Shown here one piece after another: positions 18,317 through 25,404 of a stretch of DNA of 64,000 bases. Numbering within the stretch: position 1 is the stretch's first letter; each line of letters starts with the position of its first letter. Position numbers and translations under genes: made by a program. Origin of the DNA: Chlamydiifrater volucris (GTDB taxonomy: Bacteria; Chlamydiota; Chlamydiia; Chlamydiales; Chlamydiaceae); assembly GCF_902806995.1 (NCBI RefSeq), contig NZ_LR777654.1, positions 620,001 to 684,000 of the forward strand. The letters run 5' to 3'. The notes below the pieces were generated by a model. It saw nothing but the letters and a program-made list of their open reading frames with translations, had not been told where the DNA came from and made no database searches.

Positions 18317-19759
18317 ATGACGCCCTCTAAATCCTATATAGTTTCTGCAAGAAAATATCGCCCTAAAAAGTTTTGTGACATTATAGGGCAGCCCTCGGCT
18401 GTCACCGTTCTACAAAATGCTTTACGCCTTAACAGGTCGGCCCATGCTTACGTCTTTTGTGGCACAAGAGGGACAGGAAAAACCACTTTAGCTAGGTTAT
18501 TTGCGAAGTCACTAAATTGCTCAAACCTTTCGTCAGACATAGAACCCTGTAATGTCTGTCCCTCGTGTGCAGAAATCTCTCAAGGAAACTCTTTAGACGT
18601 TTTGGAAATTGATGGCGCTTCTCATAGGGGAATTGAGGATATTCGCCAAATCAACGAGACAGTAATTTTTGCGCCAGCAAAATCTGCTTACAAAATATTT
18701 ATTATTGATGAAGTTCATATGCTTACCAAAGAAGCTTTTAATGCTTTACTCAAAACTTTGGAAGAACCCCCTAACCACGTAAAGTTTTTTCTTGCGACAA
18801 CGGAACCCCATCGAATTCCCACCACTGTCCTAAGTCGTTGTCAACGGATCACTCTTAAAAGAATCCCCGAGAACCTCATTGTAAAAAAATTACAAAAAAT
18901 GGCCCAGGAATGTGGACTAAAATCCACAGAAGAGGCTCTACTACCTATAGCTAGAGCAGCCGAAGGCAGCCTAAGAGATGCAGAGTCCATGTACGACTTT
19001 GTCGTATCCATGTACCCTGATGAGTTGTCTACAGAAGCCGTTTGTGACGCCGTAGGTATTCCTTTGCCAAATACTTTATCTGACTTGCACCAAAACATCT
19101 TAGAGAAAAACTACCCTCGTATCTTCTCTATCACTAATGAACTTTTTGAATCGGGAAAAAGCATTGCTCACTTTCTAGACTGCCTTATTAACTTTTATTG
19201 TTCAGCCCTTTCATCTACTGACTCAAAAACAAAATTAAATATTTCTGAAGATAAGCTTTTGGAAATTACAGATTTCCTAAGTAGATCTGTTGCTAACCTT
19301 AGCAAAACCGTCTTCGAGAAAACTTTCTTGGAGTCCACACTCATTCAACTTATCTACTTGATCAATAGACCTTCCTCAACGGAAATTTTAAAGGAAGTTC
19401 GAGCATTAAAGGCGTCTCTACCCCTTAACAATACTACTCTCCAAACAACCTCAGAAAGCTCAGCGATCCTCAAAGAAGAGGCAAAGAAAGACTTGTTTAA
19501 CGAGCTACGCTCCCTTCAGCCTACAGATAATTCTCCAACCCAAAAACCATCCTCTTCCCCCCAAGCTCAAGACTTTAATAACTTGATCCCTTCCCCCGAA
19601 TCATCTCCAAAAACATACAGCACACCATCTTCCACAACGCCTGCATCTACAAAATCTAAAAGTTCTAAATTGATTTCTATAGAAGAATCAGCATTCACTG
19701 ATACAATACTTCAGTTCACTTCTGTTGAATTTTCAGGAATCCTCACAAAAGGAAAATAA
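18317..19759 (+). CDS. dnaX: DnaX, DNA polymerase III gamma/tau subunit
   Basis: Clamp-loader ATPase of the replisome. Walker A is GTRGTGKTT, the zinc module is C-x8-C-x2-C-x2-C around CSNLSSDIEPCNVCPSC, Walker B reads IFIIDEVHML and the SRC sensor motif is TVLSRCQRI. The 480-residue length covers the gamma part plus a Ser/Pro-rich linker and a short tail, so it is shorter than full E. coli tau. It is followed 2 bp later by ybaB, a pairing conserved in many bacteria. Confidence 0.95.
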   Translation: MTPSKSYIVSARKYRPKKFCDIIGQPSAVTVLQNALRLNRSAHAYVFCGTRGTGKTTLARLFAKSLNCSNLSSDIEPCNVCPSCAEISQGNSLDVLEIDGASHRGIEDIRQINETVIFAPAKSAYKIFIIDEVHMLTKEAFNALLKTLEEPPNHVKFFLATTEPHRIPTTVLSRCQRITLKRIPENLIVKKLQKMAQECGLKSTEEALLPIARAAEGSLRDAESMYDFVVSMYPDELSTEAVCDAVGIPLPNTLSDLHQNILEKNYPRIFSITNELFESGKSIAHFLDCLINFYCSALSSTDSKTKLNISEDKLLEITDFLSRSVANLSKTVFEKTFLESTLIQLIYLINRPSSTEILKEVRALKASLPLNNTTLQTTSESSAILKEEAKKDLFNELRSLQPTDNSPTQKPSSSPQAQDFNNLIPSPESSPKTYSTPSSTTPASTKSKSSKLISIEESAFTDTILQFTSVEFSGILTKGK

Positions 19760-19761
19760 TT

Positions 19762-20055
19762 ATGGGTAGTGGTTTTGCCAAAAAGAAAAAGGAAGCTAAA
19801 TTAATGGAACAACGCTTTCGAGAAATGGAAGCCTCCTTGCAAGAGCAGCGCATAGAAGGGTCTTCGGGCAACGGATTAGTGACCATTATTCTTAATGGAA
19901 AAGGAGATCTTGTCGATATTTCCATAAAACCAGAATGTATTGATCCGGAAGACCCTGAATGCCTAGAAGACCTCATTAAGGCTGCATATAAAAATGCTAG
20001 AGAAGTAATGATGGAGTCTAACGAAACTTTGGGCTCTTCCCCCTTCCCTTTTTAA
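19762..20055 (+). CDS. ybaB: YbaB/EbfC family nucleoid-associated protein
   Basis: A 97-residue DNA-binding protein with the EbfC profile: N-terminal coiled segment rich in K/E, then the conserved GNGLVTIILNGKGDLVDISI strand block and an acidic helix (DPEDPECLEDLIKAAYKNA). It starts 2 bp after dnaX. EbfC proteins dimerise and bind or bridge DNA; in chlamydiae the homologue (CT335) may affect developmental gene expression, which is not testable from this sequence. Confidence 0.92.
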   Translation: MGSGFAKKKKEAKLMEQRFREMEASLQEQRIEGSSGNGLVTIILNGKGDLVDISIKPECIDPEDPECLEDLIKAAYKNAREVMMESNETLGSSPFPF

Positions 20056-20130
20056 TCGAAAACAAGATCCAAGCATTTACTGCTGAGAACAGATAAAACC
20101 TTGTGAACTGGCCTCCTTTCGGTCTCATCT

Positions 20131-21870
20131 TCACTTGATGGTTTGGTGTCTTTGTAGATAATCAGGAAGTTCTTCAATGCATGTTGCTTCCAGAGCTCTT
20201 GCAGCCAGGTTGCGGCATTCAACTAAATCCAGTGTTGAAGCTATAGAACTTACCTGATCAATGGCAGCCAACGAAATAGAGACTTCTTGTACACCCAATC
20301 CTACTAGAAGAGGAATAAATCTTGGATCACCAGCAACTTCCCCACAAAGGCACACTTTTCTATTAGCATTCTTTGCTACCTTGACAATTCGAGAAATCAT
20401 ACGAATCACAGCAGGGTGCAAAGGTGCTTCCAAGTGGGAGTCCCCCTCTTGGTCTCTGTCTAAGACCAGAACATTCCTTGATAAATCGTTGGTCCCTATA
20501 GCAAAAAAATCACTCTCTCGAGCAAACTCCTCCATTAGAAAAACCATAGAAGGCACCTCCACCATGCATCCCAAAGAAATCTTTTGAAAAGAACAAGAAG
20601 GGTCTTCTTTCTGGCAACCCTCAACGAGTTCTAGCATTCGGTTTCTGATAAACCTAAACTCACTAACATCCGAAACCCATGGTATCAGCACTCTGAGAGG
20701 CCCTGATGCTGTTGCCAACAAAGCAGCTTTTAGTTGTACATCCAAGACCTCAGGATGGCGAATCAGCCAACGTAAAGATCGTTCTGATTCAGAACCAGAA
20801 AACCCTTCGTAAACCTTATCCCCACCAAAATCAAACAAACGCAAAACAGACGGAAAAGCTGCTCTATGGGAAGCTAATAGCTTGTACGCATGTAATTGTT
20901 TATGGAAACAAAAATTATCTACGTCTTCCAGAATGGGAAATTCGGAACGAAACAAACCTACTGCTACATTAGGATAGTCATTTTGCAACGAACGTAACGC
21001 ATCGATGCTTTCTATGTTAGCAGAAATTTTTAAATGCGATTGTTTCAAATTAGATGAAGAATGATCAACCGTCTTAGATTCTTCCCAGAACCTTTTTTTC
21101 TCGTAGTAAAATTCCAAAGTTGATGCTTTAGGATTGAAAACAACCTCTCCATTGACAGCATCAACTATGACCATACAACCATGGTACTTCTCTATCGTTT
21201 CCCAGGGTATCCCCGCAACATAGGGAATACCTTTTGCTCTTGCGACAATGGCTGTGTGCGATGTTGCAGACCCCTTCAAAGACACAAAAGCCCGAATGTA
21301 TGATGAATTGGCCCCAGCAATATCAGAAGGAATTAATTCTTTAGAAAAAATAATATGATTTTGTCCAACTTCCCCTATATCATCTTTACGATTGCTGCAC
21401 AAATGCCCTATGATGCGATTGGAAACGTCCTGGATGTCCTGTAGCCTGTCTACAACCACACTGCTTCCGGAGGAATTGGAGATTTTCTCTTCTATGCGCT
21501 CTATGACAGACGAAAGCACATATTCGGCATTCTTTCTATCTTTGCGTATCGTATCAACGACTTCCTCAGTGATCAAAGGATCTTTGATAATTTCTAAATG
21601 TGCTTGAAGAATAGCAGAAACTTCTGAGTACCCCTGTTCCCCTTTATTTTTTTCCTTCAACGCTGCAATGTCGGAACCAGAATTTTTTAATGCCCTGTAG
21701 TACCTGTTGATTTCATGCTCAACCTCCTCCTGAGGCAAGGTAAGTTCACTGATGCATGCCTCTGTTTTAGACAAAAAATTGGCTTTGCCTACAGAAATTC
21801 CTGCAACAATAGACGTTCCCCGAAAACGTTGCTCCTCTGATAAACAATGATCGTTCATACTCTGATTCAT
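20131..21870 (-). CDS. ptsI: PtsI, phosphoenolpyruvate-protein phosphotransferase (enzyme I)
   Basis: First enzyme of the PTS relay; takes phosphate from PEP and hands it to HPr. The phospho-His lies in the conserved GSATSHTAIVARAKGIPYV segment (near residue 200), and the PEP-binding barrel has FDFGGDK, FRSEFPIL and VCLCGEVAGDP with the catalytic Cys. The signature FAIGTNDLSRNVL is intact. The 579 residues are standard. It overlaps ptsH by 4 bp. With no sugar permease here, phosphate probably goes to the two PtsN proteins at 5872-7049. Confidence 0.95.
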   Translation of the reverse strand: MNQSMNDHCLSEEQRFRGTSIVAGISVGKANFLSKTEACISELTLPQEEVEHEINRYYRALKNSGSDIAALKEKNKGEQGYSEVSAILQAHLEIIKDPLITEEVVDTIRKDRKNAEYVLSSVIERIEEKISNSSGSSVVVDRLQDIQDVSNRIIGHLCSNRKDDIGEVGQNHIIFSKELIPSDIAGANSSYIRAFVSLKGSATSHTAIVARAKGIPYVAGIPWETIEKYHGCMVIVDAVNGEVVFNPKASTLEFYYEKKRFWEESKTVDHSSSNLKQSHLKISANIESIDALRSLQNDYPNVAVGLFRSEFPILEDVDNFCFHKQLHAYKLLASHRAAFPSVLRLFDFGGDKVYEGFSGSESERSLRWLIRHPEVLDVQLKAALLATASGPLRVLIPWVSDVSEFRFIRNRMLELVEGCQKEDPSCSFQKISLGCMVEVPSMVFLMEEFARESDFFAIGTNDLSRNVLVLDRDQEGDSHLEAPLHPAVIRMISRIVKVAKNANRKVCLCGEVAGDPRFIPLLVGLGVQEVSISLAAIDQVSSIASTLDLVECRNLAARALEATCIEELPDYLQRHQTIK

Positions 21871-22178
21871 TCCTCATCAAATTTTCTAGCAAAAACTTCT
21901 TGCAACTTAGCCGCCAACTCTTCAGCATCTTCTCCACAAAAATTAACTTCTACCTCTCCTTCATAAGGAATTCCCAGCATAAGAATGCTCATAACGCTTC
22001 TAGCATTCACTGTTTCTCCAGCATAAGTAAAAGTTATTTCACAATCACTTCCCTCAAATAAACGTACCACTGTTCCTGCCGGACGCACATGCATTCCGCT
22101 TTTATTCAAAACCTTTAACATGATGGTTTTATTCTTTTTACAAAGTCCTTTAGAGTGCATTTCCTCTTCAATAATCAT
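21867..22178 (-). CDS. ptsH: PtsH, phosphocarrier protein HPr
   Basis: HPr carries phosphate from enzyme I to EIIA. The active His is in NKSGMHVRPAGTVV and the regulatory Ser in NARSVMSILMLGI, so both control sites exist. The reading from 22178 gives 103 residues, about 18 longer than typical HPr; a start at the internal ATG near 22121 (MLKVLNKSG) would give the usual 84 residues but has no obvious ribosome binding site, and chlamydial HPr is long as I recall. It overlaps the upstream CT338-like gene by 11 bp and ptsI by 4 bp. Confidence 0.92.
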   Translation of the reverse strand: MIIEEEMHSKGLCKKNKTIMLKVLNKSGMHVRPAGTVVRLFEGSDCEITFTYAGETVNARSVMSILMLGIPYEGEVEVNFCGEDAEELAAKLQEVFARKFDEE

Positions 22179-22935
22179 AAATAATGTCTCCGCGTAAATA
22201 CCTATTAAACCAATCTAAAAACGAAGGGTAATGGTGGAACTCTGAAAAAAAAGGTTTTACACCCAGCATAACATCCCCTGTTCCTCCCAAATCATCTTTG
22301 GAAAACAACATATTCGGCGAAGGAAAATTGCGACAAACCTCCGGATTCACCAGAAAGCACTGATAATTGTCTGGGGACATGCCTTCATAAAAAGGAAAAA
22401 CCCCTAGAGAATAACAATCTTCTGTCTCGTCACAAACATTTTCTTTAATAAGGAGTTTCCTAAATTTCTGAAATGCTTTAGCCAAATCCTTCGAAGACAA
22501 AATTCCCTTATCTTCAAAATGGCCAAAACCATCGTGGATATTAAAGAAATTCATATAAATTCTATCTCCACAGAATGAAGGAATTTGCTCAGAACATTGA
22601 ACAGGCGGGTAGCCAACAAAACTGTCTCTGTCTTCTCTACCAATATATAACAAGCACGGCTGGAAAGGACTCAATGAGGAAACCTTATAGGCAAAAACCT
22701 CTAGCGTATCCAGAGAGGAAAAAAATTCTATAATTGCAAAAGAATCTTCAGGAGAAATATCCAAACAAGAAAGCCAAAAATCTCTAACTAACTCTATGCG
22801 CTCTCTCTGATTAAGACCTGCCAACTCAAACCAACCTCTAGGCAACAAAGGCACTTTAGCTAATACTGTCTCCCAAGACGCATGATTTTTTAAATCTGAA
22901 ATCGATAATGTATCGAAAAAAAGTGAATCTTCCAA
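22168..22935 (-). CDS. CT338-like conserved chlamydial protein, TTG start
   Basis: A 255-residue protein in the place of CT338, upstream of ptsH. No transmembrane segment. The C-terminal half (CFLVNPEVCRNFPSPNMLFS, then SFLDWFNRYLRG at the end) and the middle (NFFNIHDGFGHFED) loosely recall the SUKH/Smi1-Knr4 fold, a protein-interaction module; this is weak. The only workable start is TTG at 22935, with GAGG upstream and an in-frame stop (TGA) a few codons before it; no ATG occurs in the first 120 codons. It is divergent from comEC with 35 bp between starts, so promoters must overlap. Confidence 0.75.
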   Translation of the reverse strand: MEDSLFFDTLSISDLKNHASWETVLAKVPLLPRGWFELAGLNQRERIELVRDFWLSCLDISPEDSFAIIEFFSSLDTLEVFAYKVSSLSPFQPCLLYIGREDRDSFVGYPPVQCSEQIPSFCGDRIYMNFFNIHDGFGHFEDKGILSSKDLAKAFQKFRKLLIKENVCDETEDCYSLGVFPFYEGMSPDNYQCFLVNPEVCRNFPSPNMLFSKDDLGGTGDVMLGVKPFFSEFHHYPSFLDWFNRYLRGDIIYDY

Positions 22936-22970
22936 TCCAGTAACCTCGTGTCAAAAGCTTATTTCCTCTC

Positions 22971-24362
22971 ATGACTTTATCCTCTGTACATCTAGAACTT
23001 TCCTACATTTGTAAGAAATTCAGATGGTCCATAGAAAACTTTTATCACTCGAATTTCGTTTTTATTACTGCGTTACACTGGTTATCAGGAACCTCAGCTT
23101 CTATAGCTCCCAACATCTCTACTTTCTTATTGCTCAGTCTGATGCCTTTTTATCTCAAACTACGATCAAGAGCCCGCAAGATTTGTCTGATCGCTTTCTT
23201 CATCCCAGTATGTATGCACGCCGCCGCCTTTAGTCATCCCCCTTTCTTACACCCTCATAGAAAAAGCCTCTGTAAACAGAAAAATCCTAACTTCACAAAA
23301 AAAATGCGAAGAGGGTTTACTTTGAGCATAAAAAAACAGTTTTCCATAACTACCAAGCAAGGGCCGCTAAATGATATACTCGAATCAAATTTTAAGTCTA
23401 ATTGCTTTTCTAAGAGATTTATTGAAAAGATGTTGGAAACTAGAAGCCATCTTAGGATTTTTCTAATAAACAAAATTCAATCAAGAGTGAAAAGTACTAG
23501 TTCATCTCAATTTCTTCAGACTCTTCTTCTGGGATCCCCTCCAGAAAAGCTATTACGAGAAAGATTTAGTTCCTTAGGAATCTCTCACATATTGGTTGTG
23601 TCTGGATTTCACTTTTTCGTACTCCAGAGAGTTCTTTACTCCACAACTTGTTTACTACCACCTAAATTCCGTCCATGGACAGTTTTGTCTGCGTTAACAC
23701 TATTCTGTTGGATCCTTCCTTATTCTCCCTCTACTCTGAGAGCGTGGATCGGAACTACCCTTGCCATCTGCTCACTACTTGCAAGAGGCCACTGCTCCTC
23801 ATTTAACCGATTAGGAGTTAGCCTCATTATATGTGCTACCTTATTCCCAAATAATTCAATGAGCTTTATTTTAACATTTCTATCCACAGCAAGCATCATG
23901 CTATTCTCTCCAAAGATTGCATTTTCTCTAAAAAATATTCTCCACAAGTTGCTAATTAAAACACATGAATCAACAACAAACTATTCATTGTTAATTAGAA
24001 CTCTTAACTACCTTGTCAATTCTTTTTCTCTCACCATAGCATCTCAAATACTTCTTCTCCCTATTATGGCAAATTACTTTGGAAAAATAACTCTCAGTGG
24101 AATACTCTACAGCTTTTTTATTTCTCCTTTGATTTATCCCCTTTTTTGTCTTTCTCTTCTTGCTTTATGCACAAACATACCCCTCATCTGTAGATTAACA
24201 GACGGTTTTGCTACGTGTGTGCTAGACCAAATTATTCTCAAAGACTTTTTTGTCTTTAAGGAGTTCTCTCTTCCCCATTTATCGACTCTTGTAATACTTT
24301 GTTACATTCTAGTGGTCTTTGCACTAGGTATTTTTTTGCGGACACGCTCTTGGAAAGACTAA
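22971..24362 (+). CDS. comEC: ComEC/Rec2-family membrane protein (competence domain only)
   Basis: Polytopic inner-membrane protein with the ComEC competence core. The signature ILVVSGFHFF (family form A.SG.H) and LPYSPSTLRAWI (family P.S..RA) lie around residues 210-270, with about ten hydrophobic segments in total. In naturally competent bacteria ComEC forms the channel that takes up single-stranded DNA. This 463-residue form lacks the C-terminal metallo-beta-lactamase-like nuclease domain of long ComECs, as expected for the chlamydial protein (CT339). The N-terminal OB-like part is basic and poorly conserved. The Inc-like gene starts 21 bp later on the same strand. Confidence 0.88.
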   Translation: MTLSSVHLELSYICKKFRWSIENFYHSNFVFITALHWLSGTSASIAPNISTFLLLSLMPFYLKLRSRARKICLIAFFIPVCMHAAAFSHPPFLHPHRKSLCKQKNPNFTKKMRRGFTLSIKKQFSITTKQGPLNDILESNFKSNCFSKRFIEKMLETRSHLRIFLINKIQSRVKSTSSSQFLQTLLLGSPPEKLLRERFSSLGISHILVVSGFHFFVLQRVLYSTTCLLPPKFRPWTVLSALTLFCWILPYSPSTLRAWIGTTLAICSLLARGHCSSFNRLGVSLIICATLFPNNSMSFILTFLSTASIMLFSPKIAFSLKNILHKLLIKTHESTTNYSLLIRTLNYLVNSFSLTIASQILLLPIMANYFGKITLSGILYSFFISPLIYPLFCLSLLALCTNIPLICRLTDGFATCVLDQIILKDFFVFKEFSLPHLSTLVILCYILVVFALGIFLRTRSWKD

Positions 24363-24383
24363 CCAGTAATTGTTATTAGCCCC

Positions 24384-25334
24384 ATGATATCACGTACTTC
24401 ACATCAAAATAACGCAAGCCCCATCATGACTTATTCAAGGACACCTATTCACAAGGTTGTTCTTGTTGTCTTGGGCATTCTAGTTGCAGCTCTTCCTCTA
24501 ACAACAGCATTTTCCTTTCCGTTGCCAATTGTATTAGCTTTTATTATTCCTCCTGCGTTAGTTTCTATCCTTCTTGCAGCACTACTTTGCTATAAAAAAA
24601 ACATCTCTGCAAAAGATGTTCCTTATTCTGTAGAAAATACTTACAAACTATTAAAAGAATATACAGTAGAGTCTTGGGAACCCAAATATAGCTCCCTAGG
24701 GGGGGCTAATCAAATTTCTCTTTCCCATAAAACAACAAATATTCGATTGTGCCTACACCAAGGACATCCTTTTGATTGTAAGCAAACACAATCCCTATCA
24801 GCTTTCTTATTTTCTATAATTCCCTCCATGGAAAAGGAAGGAAACTGTTCCAGAACTCACTCGTGTTTATCAGCTATTTCTAATCCTTTATGGGAAAAAA
24901 TAAGAAAATCTCCGAAGGATCGCATGCTGCCCGGAGAATATCGTATCATTCTCTGGGAGCCCTCCCAAGGACTTCCCCCCAGATCCAGCCATCTTATTTG
25001 GACCGTTGAAACAACCTTAGAGGATTTAGGCGGCTTTTCAAAAGACACCAATGAAATCTCCTTCCTGAACCTCTTCTCTACTTTCAGAAAAAGTTATTTA
25101 GAACTGTTTCTGTTATGCTTTGAACACAAAATTTACGAAATTCACCTACCTCTGTTAGGAGATAATATACCCAAACCCGTTATCATTGATGATAAAAATT
25201 GGGAACTTATGAAAGTCTTTCCTCTCCTTGCAGCTGCTTCTCAAGTAGCTAAAAATCAAAAAGAAAAGCCTTTAGAAATCCATATTGATAGCAAAAAAAA
25301 GACGCCTCTAAAAGGTTTATTATTAACTCTTTAA
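24384..25334 (+). CDS. Inc-like membrane protein, first of three
   Basis: A 316-residue protein with a bilobed hydrophobic region at about residues 25-68 (VVLVVLGILVAALPLTTAF, then IVLAFIIPPALVSILLAALL), the hallmark of Inc proteins, and a soluble C-terminal domain of 245 residues. That domain shares a strand-helix-strand pattern with the next two genes (…FRKSYLELFLLCFEHK… then IYEIHLPLLGDN), which recalls the end of macro domains (helix, then a SIALPLLG-like strand); this is a weak resemblance. A second ATG at 24426 (MTYSRTPIHK) follows and could be the true start. Placed 21 bp after comEC, an accessory insertion point. Confidence 0.7.
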   Translation: MISRTSHQNNASPIMTYSRTPIHKVVLVVLGILVAALPLTTAFSFPLPIVLAFIIPPALVSILLAALLCYKKNISAKDVPYSVENTYKLLKEYTVESWEPKYSSLGGANQISLSHKTTNIRLCLHQGHPFDCKQTQSLSAFLFSIIPSMEKEGNCSRTHSCLSAISNPLWEKIRKSPKDRMLPGEYRIILWEPSQGLPPRSSHLIWTVETTLEDLGGFSKDTNEISFLNLFSTFRKSYLELFLLCFEHKIYEIHLPLLGDNIPKPVIIDDKNWELMKVFPLLAAASQVAKNQKEKPLEIHIDSKKKTPLKGLLLTL

Positions 25335-25404
25335 TTTCATCATAACTGGATTTGTGCTATTCTTCCCGCAGTTTTTGGTGAAAATTAAACAATAGAGCGT
25401 CACA

